Shown here piece after piece: positions 1 to 7,581 of a stretch of 51,299 bases of DNA. This DNA comes from Anthropogastromicrobium sp052273485 (GTDB lineage: Bacteria > Bacillota > Clostridia > Lachnospirales > Lachnospiraceae). Positions within the stretch are counted from its first letter, which is position 1. Every line of letters starts with the position of its first letter. Both the position numbers and the translations under genes were made by a program. Below the pieces are notes generated by a model. That model saw only the letters and a program-made list of their open reading frames with translations. It was not told where the DNA came from and searched no databases. The stretch spans positions 1 to 51,299 of the forward strand of contig DAVZID010000018.1 in NCBI GenBank assembly GCA_052273485.1, written 5' to 3'.

Positions 1-229
1 TTTCATCTCGGTCATTGAATGGCCGAGGATTCCCGCGCCAGATTCCTAAAGCAATTTGTGTCTCAATGTCATCCATATTGATTTCAACAATCTCATCCTT
101 CAATATAACTGCTGCATGGTTCAAATGATCAAGATTTAAAACTCGAATATAGTCTCCATCTTTTGTGAAAGCATAGCCATTAATTATCATATCTGCTTTA
201 TCTGCAATATCTTTAATATTAAGCTGCAT
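1..229 (-). CDS. Unknown small protein, truncated by the window edge
   Basis: An open leftward frame starts at the ATG at 229-227 and runs off the left edge, giving 76 visible residues beginning MQLNIKDIADKADMIINGYA and continuing through an INMDDIETQIALG stretch. It starts two bases after the stop of the upstream 87-residue gene, so the two are almost certainly co-transcribed and probably translationally coupled. The protein is acidic and isoleucine-rich, with no signal peptide or membrane segment in the visible part. I recall similar two-gene pairs of unknown function in Lachnospiraceae but cannot assign a role. The CRISPR array lies upstream, yet nothing in the protein resembles a Cas protein. 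Confidence 0.6.
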   Translation of the reverse strand, partial: MQLNIKDIADKADMIINGYAFTKDGDYIRVLNLDHLNHAAVILKDEIVEINMDDIETQIALGIWRGNPRPFNDRDE

Positions 230-231
230 AC

Positions 232-495
232 TCAATCTTCACCTCCATTTTCCGCATACTTATATAGCAAATGTGCGTTAGTATGCAAGAGTTTTTCAAA
301 CATTGCTATTTCTTCATCGGAATATCCCTCTCGCTCTGTCCATTTATAATCTGGCAACTCGCATCTTGCAGAATCAAATCCATTTTCAATCGGACGTTCA
401 AAATTAACAATTACCTTTCGTTTTCCATCTTTTTCAATTATTTGAGAATGAACAATCCCTGTTTCGTCTGCCAATGTCATATAGGGATACATCAT
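232..495 (-). CDS. Unknown 87-residue protein
   Basis: This is a complete small leftward gene. It starts with tandem methionines at 495, seven bases after a clear AGAGGTG ribosome site, and stops at 232. The product is acidic, with aromatic motifs (MMYPYMTLADETG, NGFDSARCELPDYKW, ending YKYAENGGED), and looks like a compact soluble protein without membrane segments. It is followed almost immediately by the partial gene at the window edge. A promoter-like pair (ATGACA, 17 bp, TAAGAT) lies at 534-562 and touches the degenerate end of the CRISPR array. The function is unknown; a small two-gene accessory module is the safest description. Confidence 0.7.
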   Translation of the reverse strand: MMYPYMTLADETGIVHSQIIEKDGKRKVIVNFERPIENGFDSARCELPDYKWTEREGYSDEEIAMFEKLLHTNAHLLYKYAENGGED

Positions 496-532
496 AATAA
501 TTCACCTCTTTTTCTTAATACTTGTATTATAC

Positions 533-574
533 TATCTTACCACATTTTCAATTATTTGTCATTGAATTTGCCGT
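533..574 (-). promoter_or_regulatory. Duplicated promoter module, copy 1
   Basis: These 42 bases match 3090-3131 at 38 positions. Read leftward, both copies hold a sigma-A-like pair with exactly 17-bp spacing: ATGACA (557-562) and TAAGAT (534-539) here. It faces the 87-residue gene at 495. Its upstream end runs into the degenerate CRISPR repeat at 557-594. Confidence 0.55.
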
Positions 575-1044
575 CTGAAGCAACTCATTTCTACATGGAA
601 CTGAGTGGCAGTTTTCAGGCTGCCAAGATTGTGTCAATGCCCTCTCGGGCTGATGGCTCATTTCTACATTTAATGGACTTGGTAAATGTTATTGCGTCTA
701 TAATAGCGTGTCAATGCCCTCTCGGGCTGATGGCTCATTTCTACTTGCGTATACTGCTTGGAAGCGGTTGTGGATACAGAGTGTCAATGCCCTCTCGGGC
801 TGATGGCTCATTTCTACGATTGAAATCGTGACCGAAAGATTGTGATTCAGCCCAGCGTGTCAATGCCCTCTCGGGCTGATGGCTCATTTCTACCTTCCGG
901 CGATTGTTACATGCCGCAAGGATTGCGAGTGTGTGTCAATGCCCTCTCGGGCTGATGGCTCATTTCTACTGTAAGTCTAAGACTCCGTACATCGAGCAGG
1001 GCGAAGTGTGTCAATGCCCTCTCGGGCTGATGGCTCATTTCTAC
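557..1044. CRISPR. CRISPR array: six perfect 37-nt repeats plus one degenerate repeat
   Basis: Identical 37-nt repeats start at 631, 708, 781, 857, 933 and 1008. Each begins GTGTCAATGC, has a GCCC-TCTC-GGGC hairpin in the middle and ends CTCATTTCTAC. A degenerate copy at 557-594 keeps TGTCA, TG, CTGA and the whole CTCATTTCTAC end. The six spacers are unique and 36-40 nt long (595-630, 668-707, 745-780, 818-856, 894-932, 970-1007). The repeat lacks the GAAAC-type 3' end of many type I and III repeats and the self-pairing end of type V-A repeats, so I cannot assign a type. No cas gene is visible; any would lie left of base 1 or elsewhere. Transcription direction is uncertain: the degenerate repeat at the left would normally mark the leader-distal end, whereas the possible anti-repeat at 1401 favours rightward transcription. 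Confidence 0.95.
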
Positions 1045-1100
1045 AGTACCCCTTCAAAAATCTAGGTTTTATGCGGTTTCCAGAGTCTGTTTTTGCAGGT

Positions 1101-1124
1101 ATTTGTCAGAATATTCTGACAAAT
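1101..1124. promoter_or_regulatory. 24-bp perfect palindrome beside the CRISPR array
   Basis: The half-site ATTTGTCAGAAT is followed directly by its reverse complement with no spacer, 57 bp beyond the last repeat. With no loop it is better read as a binding site for a symmetric DNA-binding dimer than as an RNA hairpin. It lies where an array leader would be if the array is transcribed leftward. The regulator is unknown. Confidence 0.5.
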
Positions 1125-1317
1125 CCTCATTTTCGTGCATGTTTACAATTTGGACATATTTAACACGCCAAATCTTCCCGAACCCTAAATCTACTATAGC
1201 ACAAAACTATTCCTCTGTCATCCTATTTTTTCACCAAAACTATAAAAGAACACATTCGCTTATACTTTCTTTAGCTCTGGTGAGAAATGCATCTATATCC
1301 TTCCTCTGGCTCTATCT

Positions 1318-1448
1318 ATGAGGGTCAGGGCCGACCAGCTGTGTTCAGCTGGCAGACCTGACCCCGAAACTTTCTTAGTCCCGTGCCATGTGGGACACTC
1401 AATGAGCCACAAAGCCACCGTCCCCAGTGGTCAGCTTTGTTTTCTCTT
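1318..1448 (+). ncRNA. Possible structured small RNA with anti-repeat and terminator
   Basis: A GC-rich island in AT-rich surroundings contains, in order: a long two-part hairpin (1322-1364, arms GGGTCAGG/CCTGACCC and CCAGCTG/CAGCTGG); a small hairpin (1378-1396, GTCCC/GGGAC); an unpaired stretch containing AATGAGCCA (1401-1409), complementary to repeat positions 24-32; and a hairpin (ACAAAGC/GCTTTGT, 1409-1440) running into TTTTCTCTT, a rightward terminator shape. No rightward coding gene explains this terminator. A TATACT at 1261 could be a -10 element but lacks a good -35. This resembles a tracrRNA layout but is an inference; the 9-nt match alone could be chance. Confidence 0.35.
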
Positions 1449-3039
1449 ACTTGCTATACGTCTCAATGACACAGGAGTGTTCACCACTATCTTTTTTTCT
1501 GTCTTTGTTGTAGCTAATTGCCACAAGCAAAATATCACCTGTGTATTCCAGCAATGATTCTGGATATTTTTTATCCTTAATCTGCTGCAATGCAGTTTGC
1601 ACACGCTTATTCCACTTCAGCTCCACTACCAATGCTGGATATTCACTTCTATATTCCGGTCTTGGAATAAATACAAAATCTGCAAAGCCACGACCAGTGG
1701 GCAACTCTCTCACTGGTTTAAAATAATACTTAATTGCACTCAAGTACGCAATTGCCAATACACTACTTAGCGAATTTTCATTATTATATTGAATTACAGA
1801 CGCATACCCATTATGGATTTTCTCAATCTGCTCTGCAACAGTTTCACTATCCAAATCTAATGTTGCATCAAGCAATGTATCTGACTCCCGTTGAAACTCA
1901 AACAATTCATTCCACGGACGTTCCTCAACAGCTGATAACAACTCCTGCCTTATTTCTTCATTTGGAACAAATGCTGTTTTTTGTACTTGATCATAGCCCA
2001 GATAGCCCAAGTGAATCAGATAGGTTAACACATCATTTTTGCTGCGAATATTGGTAGCATCATTTCTAAATGTCGCTGTATTGACTTTGACAAAAGCACC
2101 TGACAGCATTTCAAGAATTGCTGTTTTTAAACCATCATAATCCATATTGATCAGTGGTACTATTGTTTCATACGAGGCTGTCTCCGACCAAAAACTTTGA
2201 AACTGCTTGCAAAGCATTACTTCTACCACTGCCATCGGATTATATACTTGATACTTATTTAAGAGATATCCGTCATACCAACTCTTAACCTCTTGAAAAT
2301 CACAATCATATTGGGTGCAAAGCTTTAGAACCTCCTCCTCTGTAAATCCAATATAGCGATCAAACGCTTTCGGAGAAACCATCGTAAATTCTCTGAAATT
2401 ATTTAAGGCAGATTGTGTCGTCTCCCGTTTAATCGGCAATATTCCAGTCAGATAAGCCAACTGAATATATTTTGTCGGTTCAGATCCCTTAAAAATACTG
2501 CGCAAAAAATCAATGTAACCGTCTTGAACCGTCTCACTCACTGTATGATCTCGAATCAAAACATCCCATTCATCAATAATAATGACAAAACGATTGCCTG
2601 TCTCTGTATTGATTTGAGAGAGTGCTTCTGGCAAGGACTCAACTTTATTCAAACTAGGATAATATTGACGCAGTTCCGTAAGAATCTGCTTTGAGATATA
2701 TTTGACAACATGTTCCGGACCTCCAGCTGGCTCAATACACCACTGCACGTCAAAATGGATCACTTCGTACTGATTCAAATGTTTTTTAAAATCTTTTGAC
2801 TTGCTAATCTCCAGATTTGAAAACATTTCTTCTGAATCACAACCCTTGCTATAGTATGCAACAAGCATATTTGCTGTAATAGATTTTCCAAATCTTCGAG
2901 GTCGACTATTGCAAATGTAGGCATCTGTAGATGCCAGAACACTGTTGGTATATTCAATTAATCCACTCTTATCCACATAAATCTTTGCATTTAATGATGC
3001 CTGAAAGGCTGAATTATTAGGGTTAACAAAGTTCGGCAT
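1447..3039 (-). CDS. AAA-ATPase-like / PD-(D/E)XK nuclease fusion protein
   Basis: The 530-residue product has the layout of the AAA-ATPase_like plus PDDEXK_9 family, common in gut Firmicutes and Bacteroidetes and without an agreed function. The N-terminus (VNPNNSAFQASL) and an atypical P-loop RPRRFGKS at residues 46-53 open the ATPase domain; IIIDEWDVL is the Walker B strand. Near the C-terminus, GRGFADFVFIP followed by ALVVELKWNK supplies the D...ExK residues of a restriction-type nuclease fold. I place the start at 3039 because AGGAGG (3045-3050) sits six bases upstream; the open frame extends 33 codons further, but that part overlaps the promoter module at 3090-3131. It is a lone accessory gene and could be a defence or mobile-element factor. 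Confidence 0.85.
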   Translation of the reverse strand: MPNFVNPNNSAFQASLNAKIYVDKSGLIEYTNSVLASTDAYICNSRPRRFGKSITANMLVAYYSKGCDSEEMFSNLEISKSKDFKKHLNQYEVIHFDVQWCIEPAGGPEHVVKYISKQILTELRQYYPSLNKVESLPEALSQINTETGNRFVIIIDEWDVLIRDHTVSETVQDGYIDFLRSIFKGSEPTKYIQLAYLTGILPIKRETTQSALNNFREFTMVSPKAFDRYIGFTEEEVLKLCTQYDCDFQEVKSWYDGYLLNKYQVYNPMAVVEVMLCKQFQSFWSETASYETIVPLINMDYDGLKTAILEMLSGAFVKVNTATFRNDATNIRSKNDVLTYLIHLGYLGYDQVQKTAFVPNEEIRQELLSAVEERPWNELFEFQRESDTLLDATLDLDSETVAEQIEKIHNGYASVIQYNNENSLSSVLAIAYLSAIKYYFKPVRELPTGRGFADFVFIPRPEYRSEYPALVVELKWNKRVQTALQQIKDKKYPESLLEYTGDILLVAISYNKDRKKDSGEHSCVIETYSK

Positions 3040-3089
3040 ACCTATCCTCCTACTTTCACTGTTAATTCCTTCGCATCTTCTAACAAGCT

Positions 3090-3131
3090 TATCGTACCAT
3101 ATTTTCAACCATTTGTCATTGAATTTGCCGT
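3090..3131 (-). promoter_or_regulatory. Duplicated promoter module, copy 2
   Basis: This copy matches 533-574 at 38 of 42 positions and carries ATGACA (3114-3119) and TACGAT (3091-3096), 17 bp apart, facing the AAA-ATPase/nuclease gene at 3039. The distance to the AGGAGG ribosome site leaves a short leader. Confidence 0.5.
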
Positions 3132-3139
3132 TCAACATA

Positions 3140-3194
3140 AGAAAAAGGACTCCTTGATTAGATGCCTGCGTAGATCATCTATTAAGAAGTCCTT
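3140..3194 (-). terminator. Terminator of the GH112-GH105 operon
   Basis: A long imperfect hairpin (arms AAGGACT and AGTCCTT plus a partly paired GATTAGATG/CATC section) is followed, reading leftward, by a T-run. It lies about 90 bp after the GH105 stop codon. Confidence 0.75.
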
Positions 3195-3286
3195 GTAAAT
3201 TACCATGACACGCGTAGTGGTTGGCTGAGACGACTGTGCTTTACGATGCGGCTGTCGTCGAAGCCCTCATACACTTCTGGGGTTCA

Positions 3287-4363
3287 TCACGCATTCTTTA
3301 AAACAGCCGTAAAGAACGCCAGCGCCAGTCCTTGTCCCCATCCCTGGATCCAAGCCTTCGGTACGCCCATATATCCCTCGCGGTCTTTCATAACTGCTGT
3401 ACCGCCGGATACGTTCAATACTCTTCCATCTGCGGAAACATTATCTAAAACGCCTTTTAATGCCTTCTGAACATACTTTGCATGAAGCGGATTGTTCATC
3501 TCTACCATTGCTGCTGCGATACCTGCTGATGCAGATACTTCCTCGTATGCTTCCTCATCATCGAGAATTGTTCTCCAGAGACCATTTTCTGTCTGAACGA
3601 GTTTCAATGCTGCAAGCTGATCGCGAAGTGAGCACTCTACGTCCATGCAAGGTGGGAACAGATACCAGTCATACAGATTCTTTTTTACCTGAGACATGGT
3701 ATATGCTGCCCATGCATTAGCACGGCCCCAGTAAAAACCTGACATGTGATCTTTATGAACGTTGTTGTAGCCATGATACCACAGGCTTGTCTCTTTGTTC
3801 TGCAGATACTGGATATGCCAGTAATACTGATTTAAGGAATCGTTGATGATATCCATTGCCTGCGGCTGATACTCCATAAGCGCTGCATCTTTCGGATCGT
3901 CTGCATTCAGCATACGAAGCTTAGAACCAACACGAAGCATTAAGAACGCTGCCATAAAAAGCGTATCTGCCCAGCACTGCTCTGGGAAATCGTTGTTGCT
4001 TGAAACAGTGTGCTGCAATACATGATCGCCAAAACGAAGTGCGTCGTTTCTAAGGTAATCAATCTTACTCATAATGATATCCCAGTACTTCTTGTCACCT
4101 GTGTACTCATAAAGAGTGATCAGGCAGTGACCCATTGCACAGGTATTTACATTCCATGACGGCAGACCCATCTCGATGTACTCATCTACCCAGTTCTTTA
4201 AAAATTCCATGTACTCTGTTTTTCCAGTTGCCTTATATGCCTCTGCCAGTCCATAATAAGCTACACCACACGGCCAGTCCCATGTCAGATCCATGGTCAT
4301 CGTCTTCTTTGCCACACGGTCAATCGCAGACAAAATTTCTTCATTATCAAATGAAATCTTCAT
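3287..4363 (-). CDS. GH105 unsaturated rhamnogalacturonyl hydrolase (YteR-like)
   Basis: The 358-residue protein matches the (alpha/alpha)6-barrel GH88/GH105 family, which removes the 4,5-unsaturated galacturonic acid left at the non-reducing end of rhamnogalacturonan-I fragments by lyases. The N-terminal TWDWPCGVAYYGLAEAY stretch is the family's typical first barrel segment, and CWADTLFMAAFLML holds the expected catalytic aspartate. The length is typical and there is no signal peptide, so it acts in the cytoplasm on imported oligosaccharides. It lies 70 bp downstream of the GH112 phosphorylase gene in the same direction, with AAGGAGG just before the start. The intergenic space is an octanucleotide tandem repeat. 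The family call is firm; the exact substrate is inferred. Confidence 0.9.
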   Translation of the reverse strand: MKISFDNEEILSAIDRVAKKTMTMDLTWDWPCGVAYYGLAEAYKATGKTEYMEFLKNWVDEYIEMGLPSWNVNTCAMGHCLITLYEYTGDKKYWDIIMSKIDYLRNDALRFGDHVLQHTVSSNNDFPEQCWADTLFMAAFLMLRVGSKLRMLNADDPKDAALMEYQPQAMDIINDSLNQYYWHIQYLQNKETSLWYHGYNNVHKDHMSGFYWGRANAWAAYTMSQVKKNLYDWYLFPPCMDVECSLRDQLAALKLVQTENGLWRTILDDEEAYEEVSASAGIAAAMVEMNNPLHAKYVQKALKGVLDNVSADGRVLNVSGGTAVMKDREGYMGVPKAWIQGWGQGLALAFFTAVLKNA

Positions 4364-4372
4364 GTCTTCCTC

Positions 4373-4436
4373 CTTGATTACTTGACTACTTGATTACTTG
4401 ACTACTTGATTACTTAACTCTTTGATTACTTGATTA
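4373..4436 (-). repeat. Octanucleotide tandem repeat between GH112 and GH105
   Basis: On the plus strand the 8-mers CTTGATTA and CTTGACTA alternate for about seven units, with one imperfect unit (CTTAACTC) near the GH112 end. The array fills almost the whole gap, overlaps the GH112 stop codon region and runs up to the GH105 Shine-Dalgarno sequence. Such repeats can gain or lose units by slippage. Confidence 0.9.
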
Positions 4437-6599
4437 TAAGATCTTTGTTGCAAATGGCGCAAGCTCTACGGTTACATCACCCTTTGCAGTCTTGATTACG
4501 GTCTTTTGTGTCTCACCGCTATTGTTGATTACGACAAGCTTATCAATTGCCTCATAATATGCACACTCAGTATACAAATTATCGCAGATGTAATCTCTTA
4601 CCTTATCTTCCTCGCCCATCAGGGTCAACAGTGCTCTCATTAAGAAACGTGTAGACTCCTTAGACACGCGGAATGAGGACAGATACATTGCCTTACCTGC
4701 ACCAAACTGATTTAAGGTAATAAGCGGTGTCTTTCCGTTTGCAGCCAGCACGCTTACATTTGCGCTCTTGCAGTAAACGCCTGGATTTTCTACCATTGAT
4801 TCACCGATATTTGGTGTATCTTCCATCACAAATGTGCCTTCTGTAACTGGATTTACATACTTTCCGATACACTTTTTGGTGCCAAGATCCTTGTCGATTC
4901 CAAAGACAGGTGCTAACTGGAAGAAGCTTCCATTTGCCCATACCGCAGACGGATCATTTACGCCAAGCAGACCTCCACCGTTGTGAACGAATGCAGTCAG
5001 TGCCTCGATTACGCCTGCTTCCTTCCAGTAATCGCCGCCGCTCCATGCGCTGTTCGCAACACCTGCGTTGATGATAACCTTTACATCCTCCGGGATGCCG
5101 TTTGCCAGTACATCGTCAAAACTCATGAACTGTACGTCAAATGGAAGACCAGAAATCGCGTCAAGAAGGTTTGTCAGATCGACCTCCGGATGCTCATGCA
5201 GATGGCCACTGCAAATCCAAGAACGAAGGGAACCCCATGCGGTCAATACGACTACCTTTCCTGGCAGGGTATATGGCTCGCAGGATGCGTTAAAGCTCTT
5301 TAACAGACGAAACTCATCTGCTACCTCTGCAATGTAATCACAGAAATCCGGGAATGGCTCTACCAGATGCAGATAGCCACCAAGACCGATACGATCAACC
5401 GGCTTACGAAGCAGCGCACGGCGCACATTTACCCAGTAACGGCTTGCATCCAGCTTCGGATTTCCGCCCGGTGCGAAAGTTGGCTCGCCAGTCAGTCCAG
5501 TCGGGAACAGATACGGATGGAAACGAAGCTCATGCGTAACACCATCTACACCTGCGCAAAGACGTGCCTCAAAGCCATTGAATACACACTTGATCAGGCC
5601 ATCAAATCCAAACTCCTTAAAGCGCTTGGAATACGGCTCTACGCCAATCCAGCTGTCATCATAGAAAACATAAGCTTTCTTTCCATAGCTGTGAACGATA
5701 TCAATTAACTTCTTTCCGAAGCTTACAACAAATTCATTGATAAAATCCATCCATGCTCTGTACTTCTTAGACGGAACATTATGGGTGGAGGTATAAAGTC
5801 CTGCATTGACAAAATCCTCGGATGTCATCGCGTAGCCATACTTCTTCTCAAATTCCTTGAGTGCTAACGGTGTGGTTGTCATTGCATAGGAACCCCAGTC
5901 AGAGAATGCATCTCTGCAGTTTTTGTCATCCTTCCAGAACCATGCAAAGTTGTAGAACATAGAAGTGAAACGTACAACAGTGGTATCTGGGTTTTTCTCG
6001 CACCACTGGGTCATCCAGTCGATCATATGAGCCTGAGTCTCTGGATATCTTGGATCGACTGCCATCAGATGCTCTTTGTCACCCCAATCGTTTGTGATGT
6101 GGTTGTACATCGAAATCTCTTCCCAAATACGAACTGCTAAGAAGTTTACCGTGTAATTGTGCCACGGAGTCGCACCCGTAATGGTTACGGTCTCAGTCTC
6201 TGGATCAAAGCTCCAGCTCTTAATTTCTTCTCCGGTGGTACGGTCAAATACCTGCCAGTATGCCAGTGCCTCCTCAGACTTATTCAGTGTAAACTGCTGC
6301 GTAAAATATCCCTTTAACGGGCTGATTACTACAGTGTCGGACTCAGCCATAACAGGCTCGCTCATCAAAAAATTCTGCTGAAGCTTGTCTGTGTTCTCCT
6401 TTGCCCATGCATTGTCGGCACGAATCACGCAGATTGTAGAATAAATACCATAGCCTGCCTTTGTAATATCATCAGAAAGCTTCGTTCCGTCACTGTCACG
6501 GATTACGTCTGCTCCCCACTTTTCTGCCATTTTTAATGTCAGGTTTTCAAAACCTGCCTCACCAGGCAGTGTAAAGCTGCCCTTTGTAATTTTTGCCAT
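4434..6599 (-). CDS. GH112 phosphorylase, probably beta-1,4-galactosyl-L-rhamnose phosphorylase
   Basis: The 721-residue protein belongs to GH112, intracellular inverting phosphorylases that split beta-galactosides with phosphate to give galactose 1-phosphate. It begins MAKITKGSFTLPGEAG and has VFYDDSWIGVEPY, KCVFNGFEARLCAG and LRFHPYLFPTGLTGEPTF in the barrel, where the family's catalytic acid lies, followed by a glutamine-amidotransferase-like domain (VVLTAWGSLRSWICSG). These motifs resemble, as I remember them, the galactosyl-rhamnose enzymes of Clostridium phytofermentans more than lacto-N-biose phosphorylases, and the adjacent GH105 gene supports rhamnogalacturonan side-chain use. The start at 6599 follows GGGAGG by six bases; the open frame extends 15 codons upstream without a better site. 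Lacto-N-biose or galacto-N-biose remains an alternative substrate. Confidence 0.85.
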   Translation of the reverse strand: MAKITKGSFTLPGEAGFENLTLKMAEKWGADVIRDSDGTKLSDDITKAGYGIYSTICVIRADNAWAKENTDKLQQNFLMSEPVMAESDTVVISPLKGYFTQQFTLNKSEEALAYWQVFDRTTGEEIKSWSFDPETETVTITGATPWHNYTVNFLAVRIWEEISMYNHITNDWGDKEHLMAVDPRYPETQAHMIDWMTQWCEKNPDTTVVRFTSMFYNFAWFWKDDKNCRDAFSDWGSYAMTTTPLALKEFEKKYGYAMTSEDFVNAGLYTSTHNVPSKKYRAWMDFINEFVVSFGKKLIDIVHSYGKKAYVFYDDSWIGVEPYSKRFKEFGFDGLIKCVFNGFEARLCAGVDGVTHELRFHPYLFPTGLTGEPTFAPGGNPKLDASRYWVNVRRALLRKPVDRIGLGGYLHLVEPFPDFCDYIAEVADEFRLLKSFNASCEPYTLPGKVVVLTAWGSLRSWICSGHLHEHPEVDLTNLLDAISGLPFDVQFMSFDDVLANGIPEDVKVIINAGVANSAWSGGDYWKEAGVIEALTAFVHNGGGLLGVNDPSAVWANGSFFQLAPVFGIDKDLGTKKCIGKYVNPVTEGTFVMEDTPNIGESMVENPGVYCKSANVSVLAANGKTPLITLNQFGAGKAMYLSSFRVSKESTRFLMRALLTLMGEEDKVRDYICDNLYTECAYYEAIDKLVVINNSGETQKTVIKTAKGDVTVELAPFATKIL

Positions 6600-6947
6600 C
6601 TCAAACCTCCCTTTCCTGAAAAGAGTTTTTCCCTTCTCATACATTCGGTAACTATCCTTATCATACCCGAAATAATTGATGAAATCTAATCATATTCCGA
6701 TCATTTCTTTGCATTTTTGACGAAATACAGCACTTTTGTTAATCTATTCACATGCATTTTTAACAAAGCAATCCGTACGTTCTTTTTCTCTTTGTTTGAG
6801 ACTTGCAAGTCCCCACGTTTTCGATTACAATCAAGTACAGACCAAACTCATAAAATTGATTTGGCCGCAATCTGCTTACAAAAATTTCATTTCAAATTTC
6901 GTTTTCAGATTTTTAAAATTACAGAATAACAGAAAGGATACCATATT
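6600..6947. promoter_or_regulatory. Divergent intergenic region between GH112 and luxS
   Basis: These 348 bp hold no convincing gene. They must carry the promoter of the sugar operon (a TATGAT with a weak -35 lies about 65 bp upstream of GH112) and that of luxS. Two dyads are visible: TTTGTTAA/TTAACAAA at 6735-6767, and the palindrome ACTTGCAAGT near 6808. Either could be an operator; neither matches a consensus well. Confidence 0.4.
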
Positions 6948-7427
6948 ATGGAAAAAATTGCAAGTTTTCAGGTAAATCACCTTACTTTAGTTCCGGGTGT
7001 CTATGTCTCCCGCCGCGACCATGTTGGAAAGGAAGTCGTTACCACCTTTGATCTTCGTATGACTCGCCCAAACAAGGAGCCTGTCATGAACACTGCAGAG
7101 GTTCACACACTTGAGCACCTTGGTGCTACCTTCCTTCGCAATCATCCGGTATGGAAGGATCGCGTTATCTATTTTGGACCGATGGGCTGCCGCACCGGAT
7201 TTTATCTGATTCTCGCAGGTGAGCTTGAGCCAATGGACATCGCTGAGTTACTTCGCGAGATGTATGCGTTCATGGCTGATTTTGAGGGCGAAGTTCCGGG
7301 AGCCGATGCCATCTCCTGCGGAAACTATCTGGATATGAATCTGCCGATGGCAAAATACCTGGCAAAGCGCTATTTGGACAATGTGTTAGCAAACCTAAGC
7401 GAGGCAAATACGGTTTATCCGGCATAA
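6948..7427 (+). CDS. luxS: S-ribosylhomocysteine lyase LuxS
   Basis: The 159-residue enzyme cleaves S-ribosylhomocysteine to homocysteine and 4,5-dihydroxy-2,3-pentanedione, the precursor of autoinducer-2, within the activated methyl cycle. The zinc-binding HTLEH motif (H53, H57) and the SCGNY cysteine (C124) are present, as is the catalytic cysteine C81 in GPMGCRTGFY. The length matches the family. It stands alone as a rightward gene between two leftward operons, with its own ribosome site (AGAAAGG) and a strong terminator at 7481. No pfs (SAH nucleosidase) gene is adjacent. Confidence 0.97.
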   Translation: MEKIASFQVNHLTLVPGVYVSRRDHVGKEVVTTFDLRMTRPNKEPVMNTAEVHTLEHLGATFLRNHPVWKDRVIYFGPMGCRTGFYLILAGELEPMDIAELLREMYAFMADFEGEVPGADAISCGNYLDMNLPMAKYLAKRYLDNVLANLSEANTVYPA

Positions 7428-7480
7428 TGAAGATACGTAACACACACAAAGTAAGGCAATATCAAACCATACAAACAACA

Positions 7481-7527
7481 AAAAAGCACAACCGCAGGAG
7501 TTTTCCCACGGCTGTGCCTTTTTTTAT
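7481..7527. terminator. Bidirectional terminator between luxS and yebC
   Basis: The hairpin GCACAACCG...CGGCTGTGC is flanked by an A-run on the left and T-run on the right, so it can end luxS transcription rightward and yebC transcription leftward. Confidence 0.85.
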
Positions 7528-7550
7528 CATCAGATAAGCATTCGCAGAAA

Positions 7551-7573
7551 GCAATTTTGAATGGCTCTGAATA
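7551..7573 (+). repeat. Copy of intergenic hairpin-repeat family B
   Basis: Twenty of 23 bases match the reverse complement of 13197-13219: GCAATTT, three variable bases, then ATGGCTCTGAATA. Both copies lie just downstream of leftward housekeeping genes (yebC here, prfA there). Confidence 0.6.
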
Positions 7574-7581
7574 ATTGCAAC

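Noticed and set aside
271..831. Rightward 186-codon frame across the 87-residue gene and CRISPR repeats
   Set aside because: It is a shadow of the leftward gene and of the repeats, has no ribosome site, and part of it is translated CRISPR repeat.
557..1044. Type V-A (Cas12a) assignment because the repeat ends TTTCTAC
   Set aside because: Cas12a repeats need the complementary GTAGA after this motif to form the crRNA stem, which is absent here.
6735..6767. TTTGTTAA/TTAACAAA dyad as a Rex operator upstream of luxS
   Set aside because: Rex sites have about a 4-bp gap between half-sites; here the gap is 17 bp.
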